Made by a program: the position numbers and the translations under genes. From Flavobacteriales bacterium (lineage in GTDB: Bacteria; Bacteroidota; Bacteroidia; Flavobacteriales_F; PHOS-HE28), in contig JADJOI010000003.1 in assembly GCA_016713875.1 (NCBI GenBank), positions 3,472,001-3,536,000 on the forward strand: 64,000 nt of DNA. The letters are read 5' to 3'. Each line of letters starts with the position of its first letter. The first letter of the stretch is position 1. The notes under the pieces are model-generated. The model ran no database searches and was not told the origin of the DNA. It saw only the letters and a program-made list of their open reading frames with translations. This document shows positions 41,411 to 50,800 of this stretch, piece by piece.

Positions 41411-43153
41411 TCAGAAGGTGCTGGTGATGGACACGGTGAGGCCGTTGGCGGCGGGCACCTGGCGGCATACCCCGCCCACGCAGAAGATGCCGGCGCGCTG
41501 GCGGCCGTAGTTCACCTGGAAGCGGTTGCCGCCGCGGATGTAGCCCACCGAGCCGATGGGGTAGTGCGTGCGTTCGGCCTCCACCTCCTTGCCGTCCTTG
41601 ATGAAGGTGCTGCCGAAGGTCTCGTAGTTGTACTGGTCCTGAGCGGCCACGAACCAGTGCGGGCTGAAGGTGAGCTCGGCCACGGCGGTGGCCCAGTTGC
41701 CCAGGTCCTGCTTGGTCCAAAGGTGCTGCACCTCGAAGCGCAGGGAGGTGCGGTCGTTGAAGTTGTGCAGGCCCTCCAGCACCACCATGTCCGCGAAGAC
41801 GAGCGGTTTGCCGGGTTTGCCCTGGATGACGTCGATGTCGTACTCGAAGTAGAGGTAGGTGAGGGCCAGCTCCCAGGTCTCCGACACGCGCTTGCGCAGC
41901 TCCACGTTGAGGTCGGTGAAGTACTTGCCATCGATGTCGTAGTTGCCAGCGAAGAGGCTGGAGCGGTAGCCGGTGCGGGCACTGTCAGTGAGCAGATTCA
42001 CCCCGGTGGTGTCCAGGCCTACGGCTGTGCTTCCGTTGAGGGCGATCTTGGTGCCGTACTTGCCGCCCAGCGGAGTGCCCTTCTTGAACTTGTAGAATAC
42101 CTCGCCCTGATAGCTCACCTCCCCGTTGGGCTGGGTGGCGTAGGGATAGAGGGTGGCGGGCAGGTTGTAGGTGTGCTGCTTGGTGAGGGGCGGCAGGAAG
42201 TTGATGTTCAGGTCGAACGGTGTGGGGGCGTTGCGCGCGCTCTGGTAGAGCATGTTGTCGTAGGAATGCGCGCCCACGCTCACACCAAGGCCCTTGGTGG
42301 AGTAGGTGGCGTTCACCAGCAGCCCCTGTCCGGGCTTGTAGATGTAGTTGTTCCGCCGGTTGGGGTCGTTGATCTTGAAGGCGTATTCCGCGTACACGTT
42401 CCAGCGTGGGCTGGTGAAGTTGATGCGCCCGGCCCAGGCGCCCACGTTGGCGGGCATCTCCAGCTGGGCCACGCTGCCGTCCGGCTGGGTCACCAGTTGC
42501 GAGGCGGCGCTCTGGTACTTGCTGACGAAGCTGCCCCCGAGGATGAGGTTCCAGGTGTGGCTCCAGGCGGAATCGAGCTCGCTGATGCTGAGCTCCGCAT
42601 CGGCCCCGCGCACGAGGCCCTCACCCTTCACCGTGCCATCGTCGAAGGCCAGGCGCATGCGGCCCATCACGCCCTTGAGGTAGAGACCGGGTATCGGGCG
42701 GTATTTCACGCGCACACCGTCCATGGCGTTGTCCACACCGAGGTAGCGTTCCTCGTAGCTGCGGAACACCATGCCCTGGCCGAATTGTTCGAAGAAGTTG
42801 CCGACGGTGACGTCGAGGTCGGCTTGGTGATAGTTGATGTAGCGATAGCCGAGCCCGCTGCCCTTGTACGGGGTTCCGGCGGGATATCCGAGCAGGGAGG
42901 GTTCGTAGCTCTCCAGGCGGAGGCCGGCCTGGAAGCGGCCCATGGTCATCACCACGTTGCCCCAGGCGTTGAAGCCCCAGGTCTGGGGGGGCGGCACGGC
43001 TCCGATGTCCGGATCGTCGTTGTAGTACTGGCCGTCGGCGCTGAAATTGCCATGCACCTCGGGCAGCTGCTGGGCGACGCCGGGGATGTGGTATGCGGCC
43101 CAGGCCGTGGCCAGGGCGATGGCCGCGAGGCGGCGGGGATGACCGGAACCCAT
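41411..43153 (-). CDS. DUF6029-type outer-membrane protein
   Basis: 580 aa with a signal peptide (LAAIALATAWAAYHIPGVAQQ) and a large barrel: HGNFSADGQYYNDDPDIG, GNFFEQFGQGMVFRSYEERYLGVDNAMDG, and repeated Tyr/Phe-bounded strands to the C-terminus (GLTVSITSTF, terminal Phe). The pattern matches a Bacteroidota family (DUF6029) found next to TlpA and Omp28 genes. Role unknown. It lies 4 bases from the upstream TlpA gene, so it is certainly in one operon. Confidence 0.82.
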   Translation of the reverse strand: MGSGHPRRLAAIALATAWAAYHIPGVAQQLPEVHGNFSADGQYYNDDPDIGAVPPPQTWGFNAWGNVVMTMGRFQAGLRLESYEPSLLGYPAGTPYKGSGLGYRYINYHQADLDVTVGNFFEQFGQGMVFRSYEERYLGVDNAMDGVRVKYRPIPGLYLKGVMGRMRLAFDDGTVKGEGLVRGADAELSISELDSAWSHTWNLILGGSFVSKYQSAASQLVTQPDGSVAQLEMPANVGAWAGRINFTSPRWNVYAEYAFKINDPNRRNNYIYKPGQGLLVNATYSTKGLGVSVGAHSYDNMLYQSARNAPTPFDLNINFLPPLTKQHTYNLPATLYPYATQPNGEVSYQGEVFYKFKKGTPLGGKYGTKIALNGSTAVGLDTTGVNLLTDSARTGYRSSLFAGNYDIDGKYFTDLNVELRKRVSETWELALTYLYFEYDIDVIQGKPGKPLVFADMVVLEGLHNFNDRTSLRFEVQHLWTKQDLGNWATAVAELTFSPHWFVAAQDQYNYETFGSTFIKDGKEVEAERTHYPIGSVGYIRGGNRFQVNYGRQRAGIFCVGGVCRQVPAANGLTVSITSTF

Positions 43154-43157
43154 TGTG

Positions 43158-43649
43158 TTACTTGCCCGAGGCCTCCTTCACCTTCTGGTAGAGCTCGTTC
43201 TCGTCGCCCGGCTCGTAGTTGTTGTGCTGGTACACGATCTCGCCTTTGCCGTTCACGAGGAAGGTGTGCGGGATGTTGTTGACGTTGAGGGCGCGCTTGA
43301 GGTCGCCGTTGGGGTCCAGGAAGAACTCATAGTCCCAGTCCTGGCCGTTGACGTAGGGCGCCACACGGGCCATGCTGCGGGCGTCGTCGATGCTGACGGC
43401 GATGAGCTTCACGCCGGTCTCCTTCTGCCAGGTGGCGTACTTGTCGGCGATGGCGGTGAGCTCGCGTTTGCAGGGTGCGCACCAGGTCGCCCAGAAATTG
43501 ATGATCATGGGTTTACCATCGTTGCTCCAGGTCTTGGTGTCCACCTTCTTGCCGTCCAGCGACTGCAGGGTGACGGAGGGGACGCGGCTCTGGGCGAGCA
43601 GCAGGGTGGGGGCCACGAACAAGGCCAAGGCGATCAGGAAGATCCTCAT
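43158..43649 (-). CDS. TlpA-like periplasmic thioredoxin
   Basis: 163 aa with a signal peptide (MRIFLIALALFVAPTLLLAQ) and a thioredoxin fold with NFWATWCAPCKREL (Cys57, Cys60) and the cis-Pro in NNIPHTFLVNGKGEIVY. It reduces disulfides outside the cytoplasm. The start at 43649 begins the signal peptide; the 84-base upstream extension runs through the inverted repeat between genes. It is coupled with the DUF6029 and Omp28 genes downstream. Confidence 0.92.
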   Translation of the reverse strand: MRIFLIALALFVAPTLLLAQSRVPSVTLQSLDGKKVDTKTWSNDGKPMIINFWATWCAPCKRELTAIADKYATWQKETGVKLIAVSIDDARSMARVAPYVNGQDWDYEFFLDPNGDLKRALNVNNIPHTFLVNGKGEIVYQHNNYEPGDENELYQKVKEASGK

Positions 43650-43675
43650 GAGGGGTGTGTGTTTGGAGCGTGAAT

Positions 43676-43726
43676 GGAAAGGTCGGCGATCGGATGCAGA
43701 TCCCGCACCAGACCGCCGACCTTTCC
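43676..43726. terminator. Inverted repeat between the two Omp28-region transcription units
   Basis: Perfect 13-bp arms GGAAAGGTCGGCG (43676-43688) and CGCCGACCTTTCC (43714-43726), 25-base loop. It lies between the stop of the 564-aa Omp28 protein gene (43741) and the TlpA start (43649). It may attenuate or process the mRNA. Confidence 0.6.
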
Positions 43727-43740
43727 GATCCACGTTCGGC

Positions 43741-45435
43741 TTACTTGTTCAGGGTCACTTTGCGGGTGCTCTTCAGGTCGCCCGCGGTGATGGTCATGTA
43801 GTACACGCCGTTGGTGAGGCTGCTGAGGTCGACCAGCTCGCGCTGGGCGCCGGCGCCGATGCTGCGGGTGGTGGTGTACACCACTTCACCCAGCACGTTC
43901 GTCACCTCCAGGGAGGCCTGCTGGCCGCTGGGCAGGTCGAACGCCACGTTCACCACACCATTGCTCGGGTTGGGGAACACGCGCAGGCTGTTGTCCAGCA
44001 AGTTCTCCTCCACGCCCGTGGCCACCACGTTCACGAAGTCGGCCTGCAGCACCTCCTTGGTGGTGGTGTTCTGCACGAAGGCCACCAGTGTCACCCCGTC
44101 GAGGGTGCCCCACAGGTTGTAGTTGCCCTGCGCCGCACCACCCTCTGTGAAGGTGTAGCTCTGCGTGAAGCTCTGCGTGCCGCCTGCCGTAAGGGCCACC
44201 GTGCTGCCTTGGGCGTTCGGCATCATCTTGCGCTGGGCGTAGTGGTACTCGTCCTGGCCGGTGGTATTGCCGGAGAAGGTGTAGAAGTCCTCGATGGCGG
44301 CGATGTGCAGCTTGTAGGTGCCGGCGAAATCGGCGTAGGAATTCACCGTCACGTTGGCCGTAAGGTTGAAGCCGGAGAGGGCGTAGCTGAGGTCGATGTT
44401 GATGAAAGCGGGCTTCGCGGCCTCGGCGTTCAGGTTGGTGGCGCTGTTGATGAAGCCGTTCGCTTCGGAGCGGCCGTTCAGGAAGGCATCCGGGATGCCG
44501 GACACCCCGTAGTAGCTCTTGCGCGCATTGCCATCCGGGTTGTAGCTGGGGTCGTTGCCTGGGCTGGGCCAGTTCATCTGGTACTTGATGGCGGCGATGT
44601 TCGAGCCGGCATAGTTGGTGTTGAGGCTGCTGAGCAGGGGATCGAAGGTGCTGTTGTAGCTCGCGCAGGGAGGGCAGGTGCTGGAGGTGAACTCCTCGAC
44701 CAGCACAACGCGCTGCACGCTCTGGGTGGCCACGCCGATGGTCTGCGTCAAGGTGTTGTTGCCGGCGAAGAGGTCGCCGTTCACGCCAGAGAGGGCCAGG
44801 TCAATGGTGTGGCTACCGACCGCGGCGTTCCACGGTGTGGTGAAGGAATAGGTGTAGCTGGCGCCGGGTTGCACGGTGGTGCTGAAGTTCTGGCTCACCG
44901 GGGTGCCGCCATCCACGGCGTAGGCGAGGGTGAAACCGGTGATCGCCGTGATGCCCGCGTTGGTCACCGTACCGGTCACCGTGGTGTTGCCCTGCGCGAT
45001 GACAGCGGGGATGCCCAGGGTGGCGATGCCCATATCGGTGCCCGCCACCACGTTCGCCGTCTCGATGGTGGTGAAGCTGCCGCCCGTGGCAACAGGATCG
45101 CCGCCGACCGTGATGGTCCAGCTGCCATCGCCATAGGCGCAGCACATGCCATCCCCATAGCTGTCATTCACCGTCACGGTCAGTACCGTGCCATCGGGCA
45201 CGCAGAAGCTCACCGGGGTCTGCGGGTATTCACCTGCGGCACCCTGATCGGTGTATGGACCACCGGAGCCGAAGACCGGGCTGCCACCGGGGCCGGTGAC
45301 CTCCCAGGTGGTCTCAGAGCCATAGCGGTCGGTGACGATGGTCATGGTGACCTGCGTCTCGCCCGGCGGGCATTGCGCGAAGCTCTGGAACGAGGCCAGG
45401 GCCGCGAAGGTGGAAAGGAGTACAGCCTTCTTCAT
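43741..45435 (-). CDS. Omp28-related secreted protein with T9SS sorting domain
   Basis: 564 aa. Signal peptide (MKKAVLLSTFAALASFQSFAQ), an N-terminal Ca-binding-like beta domain (VNDSYGDGMCCAYGDGSW), a CARDB-like beta sandwich (VTNAGITAITGFTLAYAVDGG), then an Omp28 thioredoxin-like domain with VEEFTSSTCPPCASYNSTFDPLL, and a C-terminal sorting domain (LRVFPNPSNGVVNVAFDL ... LTNGVYYMTITAGDLKSTRKVTLNK). It is exported through T9SS to the surface. Transcribed from the TACTTTTG element at 45517-45524. Confidence 0.9.
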   Translation of the reverse strand: MKKAVLLSTFAALASFQSFAQCPPGETQVTMTIVTDRYGSETTWEVTGPGGSPVFGSGGPYTDQGAAGEYPQTPVSFCVPDGTVLTVTVNDSYGDGMCCAYGDGSWTITVGGDPVATGGSFTTIETANVVAGTDMGIATLGIPAVIAQGNTTVTGTVTNAGITAITGFTLAYAVDGGTPVSQNFSTTVQPGASYTYSFTTPWNAAVGSHTIDLALSGVNGDLFAGNNTLTQTIGVATQSVQRVVLVEEFTSSTCPPCASYNSTFDPLLSSLNTNYAGSNIAAIKYQMNWPSPGNDPSYNPDGNARKSYYGVSGIPDAFLNGRSEANGFINSATNLNAEAAKPAFINIDLSYALSGFNLTANVTVNSYADFAGTYKLHIAAIEDFYTFSGNTTGQDEYHYAQRKMMPNAQGSTVALTAGGTQSFTQSYTFTEGGAAQGNYNLWGTLDGVTLVAFVQNTTTKEVLQADFVNVVATGVEENLLDNSLRVFPNPSNGVVNVAFDLPSGQQASLEVTNVLGEVVYTTTRSIGAGAQRELVDLSSLTNGVYYMTITAGDLKSTRKVTLNK

Positions 45436-45516
45436 GATGTTAGGGTTGGGGTTCGGGTCGTAGGAGCGGCCGATGCGTTCACCGGTCCGGCATCACCGAT
45501 GGATGGTGGCACTGAC

Positions 45517-45524
45517 CAAAAGTA
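45517..45524 (-). promoter_or_regulatory. -7 element (TACTTTTG) of the Omp28/T9SS gene
   Basis: Exact minus-strand TAnnTTTG match, giving a leader of about 75 nt before ATG 45435. It diverges from the element at 45638-45645. Confidence 0.6.
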
Positions 45525-45637
45525 GGTGGGTGTGTCCAATGGCCAAGGGGGTTGTGGGATGCATCTTGGGATCCTACCCGAACCGACAGGGGCTGAGAAA
45601 GTGACCTCTGGGTGGGCGTTCCGCACTGCGGTCCGTC

Positions 45638-45645
45638 TACTTTTG
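45638..45645 (+). promoter_or_regulatory. -7 element (TACTTTTG) of the 45684 gene
   Basis: Exact TAnnTTTG match 38 bases upstream of ATG 45684. Confidence 0.6.
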
Positions 45646-45683
45646 TCCTCGAGCGCATCAGCCACCGTCAACAACCGACCATC

Positions 45684-46436
45684 ATGAAGCGAACTTTCCT
45701 CTCCCTCTCCCTGCTCACCCTCTGCGGCGCGGCCCAGGCCCAGCTCGCCGAGCTGCATGACCACCTGACGGGGAACGTGGTGAACGGCCAGTTGCTCGAG
45801 CATTGGGGCGTGAACGATACGTCCAGCCATGAAGTGGATGTTCACCTGATCCTGAACGGTTCAGTGAACAAGACCGTCAACGTGCGGCGCTACGAGCTGT
45901 CGGTGGTGGCCAACACGGAGAACTACTTCTGTTGGGGTGTATGCTACGGTCCGCAAATGGCCGGGGCCCTGCCGGTGTGGAACGCTCAGCCGCAACACGC
46001 CATCCCCTGCCAGCCCGGCGTGATGGTGACCAACTTCCACGCCTATCACAACCCGTACGGAGCCTTGGGCTCAAGCACCTATCGTTACGTGTGGTATGAT
46101 GTCGCCAACCCCACGGACAGTGTGTGGTGCGATATCCGATTCCAGGTGACGGCCGTGGGTGTGCCCGAACTGGCGGTGAAGGAGTTCGCGGCCTTCCCGA
46201 ACCCGGCCATCGGCCAGGACGTGCAGTTGCGCCTGGAACTGAACGGCGACGCCGCTGGTGCACAAGTGGTGGTGCACAACATGGTGGGCGAGCAGGTGCT
46301 GTTGGTGCCGGTGCGCGGTGCCAGCGCGCGGATCACCATGCCCACGGCCCAGCTGGCGCCGGGCATGTACTTCGCCTCGCTGCAGCGCAACGGCCGCGCG
46401 GCTTCGAGCATCCGCTTCGTGGTGGCGGGGCGCTAG
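45684..46436 (+). CDS. Secreted protein with T9SS type A sorting domain
   Basis: 250 aa. Signal peptide MKRTFLSLSLLTLCGAAQAQ, a ~140-residue beta domain (HEVDVHLILNGSVNKTVNVRRYELS ... NYFCWGVCYGP ... HAYHNPYGALGSSTYRYVWYD), then a sorting domain (LAVKEFAAFPNPAIGQDVQLRLEL ... LAPGMYFASLQRNGRAASSIRFVVAGR). The CWGVCYG pair could form a disulfide. Role unknown. Its stop shares the CTAG with the convergent sirtuin gene. Confidence 0.85.
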   Translation: MKRTFLSLSLLTLCGAAQAQLAELHDHLTGNVVNGQLLEHWGVNDTSSHEVDVHLILNGSVNKTVNVRRYELSVVANTENYFCWGVCYGPQMAGALPVWNAQPQHAIPCQPGVMVTNFHAYHNPYGALGSSTYRYVWYDVANPTDSVWCDIRFQVTAVGVPELAVKEFAAFPNPAIGQDVQLRLELNGDAAGAQVVVHNMVGEQVLLVPVRGASARITMPTAQLAPGMYFASLQRNGRAASSIRFVVAGR

Positions 46437-47125
46437 GCCTCGCCCAGCAGCCTGGAGGCCAGCATCGGCATGCCGATGCTGGCCTTCTGCTTGATGTGCT
46501 CCACGGAGGCGCTGCGCAGGGGCACGTCCGACGGATCGATGAGGTGGATGGCACGGCCCGGCCGGAGATGGTGGACCAGCCCGGCAGCCGGATATACCTG
46601 CAGGCTGGTGCCTACGATGATGAGCCGGTCGGCCAGGGCGACCAGGGCGGCGGCCTCGCCGATCAGCGGAACGGCCTCGCCGAACCACACGATGTGGGGC
46701 CGCAGTTGGGATCCCAGCGCACAGCGGTCGCCCAGGCGGAGGGTCGGACCGTTCACCGGGGTGATGAGCCGGGGTTCGGCGGTGCTGCGGGCCAGCAGGA
46801 TCTCGCCATGCAGGTGCAACACGCGGGTGCTGCCGGCCCGCTCGTGCAGGTCGTCGATGTTCTGCGTCACCACGTCCACCGCGTGGGCCGTCTCCAGCCG
46901 GGCGATGGCCGCGTGGGCGGCGTTGGGGGCAGCGGCGATCACCTGGGCCCGGCGCTGGTCATAGAAGCGGAGCACCAGGGCCGGGTCGCGCTCCCAGGCC
47001 TCGGGGGTGGCCACATCCTCCACCCGATGCTCCTCCCACAGGCCGTCGCCGTCGCGGAAGGTGCGCAGTCCGCTCTCGGCGCTGACCCCGGCTCCGGTGA
47101 GCACCACGATGCGTTCGCGATCCAT
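46433..47125 (-). CDS. cobB: NAD-dependent protein deacylase, sirtuin class III
   Basis: 230 aa Sir2 fold. Motifs: LTGAGVSAESGLRTFRDGDGLW (NAD site), TQNIDDLHERAG, the catalytic His in VLHLHGE, RPHIVWFGEAVP and IIVGTSLQVYPAAGLV. Only one Cys remains where the zinc-binding Cys pairs usually sit, so the zinc site appears to be lost, as in some other Bacteroidota sirtuins. It removes acetyl, succinyl or other acyl groups from lysines. Confidence 0.93.
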   Translation of the reverse strand: MDRERIVVLTGAGVSAESGLRTFRDGDGLWEEHRVEDVATPEAWERDPALVLRFYDQRRAQVIAAAPNAAHAAIARLETAHAVDVVTQNIDDLHERAGSTRVLHLHGEILLARSTAEPRLITPVNGPTLRLGDRCALGSQLRPHIVWFGEAVPLIGEAAALVALADRLIIVGTSLQVYPAAGLVHHLRPGRAIHLIDPSDVPLRSASVEHIKQKASIGMPMLASRLLGEA

Positions 47126-47173
47126 GCCGCAAAGGAAGCGCTGCCGCGCAGGTCCCGGATCGGGGGAAGCTCC

Positions 47174-47181
47174 TACATTCG
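47174..47181 (+). promoter_or_regulatory. -7 element (TACATTCG) of ruvA-sprA
   Basis: One mismatch from TAnnTTTG, 74 bases upstream of the ruvA ATG. It probably drives both ruvA and the coupled sprA. Confidence 0.5.
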
Positions 47182-47255
47182 CGCTTCCGAAAACCGCGCT
47201 GCATAGAAGGACCGCTACCCCGGAACATGCGAGCTGACCCCTTTCCGGGCGATCG

Positions 47256-47858
47256 ATGATCGAGAGCCTGAGCGGAACCCTTTTGGAGAAGGCGCCCGGC
47301 CATGCCGTGGTGGAATGCCATGGTGTGGGCTATTGGGTCCAGTTGCCCGCCTCGGCCTACGAACTGCTTCCCGCCGAAGGCCGTCCCGTGCGGGTCCCTG
47401 TACACTATGCGGTCACCGTGGATGTGCGCAGCGGCCAGAGCGAGCACCGGCTCTTCGGCTTCATCAACGCCCAGGAACGGGGCTTGTTCAGGCAGTTGAT
47501 CACCGTGCAAGGGGTAAGCGCCACGCTGGGGATGGCCCTGCTGGGCGCACGAAAAGCCGAGGACCTGCGGGGCGCTATCGTGGCCGGGGACGAGAGCGTT
47601 CTGCGCGGCATCAAGGGCATCGGGCCCAAGCTGGCCCAGCGCATCATCGCCGAGCTGGGTCCGGCCTTGGCCGGTGCTGCGTTCACCCCGGCCCCAGCGG
47701 CGGGCAATACGGTCCGGTCCGAGGCGTTATCGGCCTTGGTCTCCCTGGGGCTTGACCGGGTGAAGGCCGAGCGCGCACTGCAAGGGGTGCTCAAGGAACA
47801 TGCGGACGGACCACCGCCATTGGAGGAGCTGATCAAGTTGACGCTGAAGAACCTGTGA
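47256..47858 (+). CDS. ruvA: Holliday junction branch-migration protein RuvA
   Basis: 200 aa. Three domains: OB-fold (MIESLSGTLLEKAPGHAVVECHGVGYWVQLP), tandem helix-hairpin-helix (QLITVQGVSATLGMALL and LRGIKGIGPKLAQRIIAEL) and the small C-terminal RuvB-binding domain (EALSALVSLGLDRVKAERAL). Tetramers bind the four-way junction and load RuvB. The stop overlaps the sprA start (GTGA). Confidence 0.96.
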   Translation: MIESLSGTLLEKAPGHAVVECHGVGYWVQLPASAYELLPAEGRPVRVPVHYAVTVDVRSGQSEHRLFGFINAQERGLFRQLITVQGVSATLGMALLGARKAEDLRGAIVAGDESVLRGIKGIGPKLAQRIIAELGPALAGAAFTPAPAAGNTVRSEALSALVSLGLDRVKAERALQGVLKEHADGPPPLEELIKLTLKNL

Positions 47859-50800
47859 ATCGGTCCGTGCGCACGAACGGGGGCCTTATCAGCGCCCTTT
47901 ACACCGGGTGGCCCCAGCGCCTGGTGATGCTGCTGGCCCTGCTGCTGGCCCTGCCGGAACTGGCCGAGGCCTCCATGGACCTCGGGTTCCTGGTGCAACA
48001 GGTGGATAGTCCCGAGGTGGAGCTGGTGTGGCCCATCAACAGCGATCCAGGCACCGGACAGAGCGACGGCGGGGTGGACCTGCAGGACCCGGAGAACATC
48101 GAGAGCGAAGTGATCTACGACCCGGTCACCGGTCAGTACATCCTCAACAGCAGCGTGGGCGGTTCGTTCGACTACCGCCCACCGATGAGCATGACGCTGG
48201 ATGAGTACCTGCAGTACGACATGGAGCGCGCCATGCAGACGTACTGGACGGAGAAGAGCGAGAGCGAGTCGGAGCGTGCGGCCAAGGGCTTGATCCCTTC
48301 GCTGAACGTGAAGGGTGAACTGTTCGACCGGATCTTCGGGGGCAACACGATCGACATCCGGCCGCAGGGGTCGGCGGAGATCATCTTCGGGGTCAACGTG
48401 TCGAAGACGGAGAACCCGCGGATCCCGGTGGACCAGCGGCGCATCACCACCTTCGACTTCGACCAGCGGATCCAGTTGAACCTGACGGGCAACATCGGTG
48501 ACAAGCTGAAGATCAACACCAGCTACAACACCGAGGCCACCTTCGATTTCGAGAACCAGGTGAAGCTGGACTACACGGGCTACGAGGACGAGATCATCCA
48601 GAAGATCGAGGCGGGCAACGTGAGCCTGCCGCTCCAGGGCCAGCTGATCCAGGGCAGCCAGAGCCTCTTCGGCATCAAGACCGAACTGCGGTTCGGGCGC
48701 CTGACGGCCACCGGCATCTTCAGCCAGGAGAAGGGGCAGCGGCGCAACATCCAGACCCAGGGCGGTGCGCAGACCACCAACTTCGACATCAAGGCGGATG
48801 AGTACGAGGCCAACAAGCACTATTTCCTGGGCCACTTCTTCCGCGACCTCTACGAGCAGAGCCTGCGCACCCTGCCCACGGTGAACAGCCCCATCCAGGT
48901 GACGCGTGTGGAGGTGTGGGTGACCAACACGCGCTTCGATTTCGCCCAGACGCGCAACATCGTGGCCTTCACCGACCTGGGGGAGAACGCCGATGCGGCC
49001 GCCATCGCCGCGGGAAAGGTGAGCGGCGACCTCCCTCCGGGTCTGCTGGTGGACCTTCCAGGCAGCGGCATCGCCGACAATTCGGCCAACTCGCTCTACC
49101 AGACCGTGGCGAACAACCCCGCCATCCGGGGCTTCGCCAATTCGAGCCAGGCCCTGCAGGCGCTGGGCGTTGTGGCCGCGCGCCACTTTGAGAAGCTGGA
49201 GAGCGCCCGTCTGCTGCAGCCCAACGAGTACAACCTCAACGACCGGCTGGGCTTCGTCAGCCTCAACCAGAGCCTCAACAACGACGAGGTGCTGGCCGTG
49301 GCCTACCAGTTCGTGTACAACGGGCAGACCTACCAGGTGGGCGAGTTCAGCACCGACGGCGCCACCGGCACCAGTGCCTTGATGCTGCGCCTGTTGAAGG
49401 CCACCATCACCAACCCGCGCATCCCGCTGTGGGACCTGATGATGAAGAACGTGTACTCCCTGGGCGCCTTCCAAGTGAACCGCGAGGACTTCCGGCTGGA
49501 CCTGATCTACAACAACCCCACCACCGGGGTGGACCTGAACTACGTGCCACGCGTGCCGATCGACCAGATCCCGCTGCTGCAGGCGCTGAGCCTGGACCGG
49601 CTGGACCCGCAGAACGCGCCCAACCCCGATGGCTGGTTCGACTTCATCGACGGGGCGGCCACCACGGGCGGCACCATCAACAGCCAGAACGGGCGCATCT
49701 ACTTCCCCGTGCTGGAACCCTTCGGCACCACGCTGGACCAAGCCCTGGACCCCGAGCAGCCTTTGGCCATCCGGCAACAGATCGTGTTCCAGGTGCTGTA
49801 CGACAGCACCAAGGTGGCCGCGCAGAACCAACCTGAGCTCAACCGATTCCGCCTGAAGGGCAGCTACCGCAGCGCCAGCAGCGACGTCATCAGCCTCAAC
49901 TCGGTGAACATCCCGCAAGGCAGCGTGGTGGTGACCGCCGGCGGGGTGCGACTGGTCGAGAACCAGGACTACACCGTGGACTACAACCTGGGCCGCGTGA
50001 AGATCATCAACCAAGGGATCCTCGAGAGCGGCACGCCGATCAACATCAGCCTGGAGAGCAACTCGTTGTTCAGCATCCAGACCAAGACCCTGGCCGGTGC
50101 GCGCCTCGACTTCCGGGTGAACAAGGACCTGACCATCGGCGGCACGGTGATGAACCTCTACGAACGGCCGTTGACCCAGAAGGTGAACGTGGGCGATGAG
50201 CCGATCAGCAACACCATCGTGGGCCTCGATGCCAACTGGCGGACGGAGAGCAACCTGATCACCACCCTGGTGGACAAGCTGCCCTTCTTCGCCACCAAGG
50301 AGATCAGCACGGTGAACGCCAGCGCCGAAGCCGCCTACCTGATCCCCGGGCACAGCAAGGCCATTGGCAACGCCGGCACCAGTTACATCGACGACTTCGA
50401 GGGCAGCGTGAGCACCATCGACCTGCGCCAGCAGAGCCTCTGGTTCCATGCGGCCACCCCGCAGGGTATCGACCTCTTCCCCGAGGGCGACTACATCAAC
50501 GACCTGCGCACGGGCTTCCACCGGGCCAAGCTGGCTTGGTACGTGATCGACCCGCTCTTTTTCCGCAACAACAACCTCACGCCGTCCAACATCACCGGCG
50601 ATATGCAGGCGGACCACCGCCAGCGCGAAGTGCTGGAACTGGAAGTGTTCCCCAACCGGCAGTTGCAGGCGGGCGCGCCGGCCAACATCCCCGTGCTGGA
50701 CCTGGCCTACTACCCCCGCGAACGCGGCCCGTACAATTTCACCGTGAACGGGCTGGACCAGGACGGCTTCCTGCTCGACCCTGCGGACAGTTGGGCGGGC

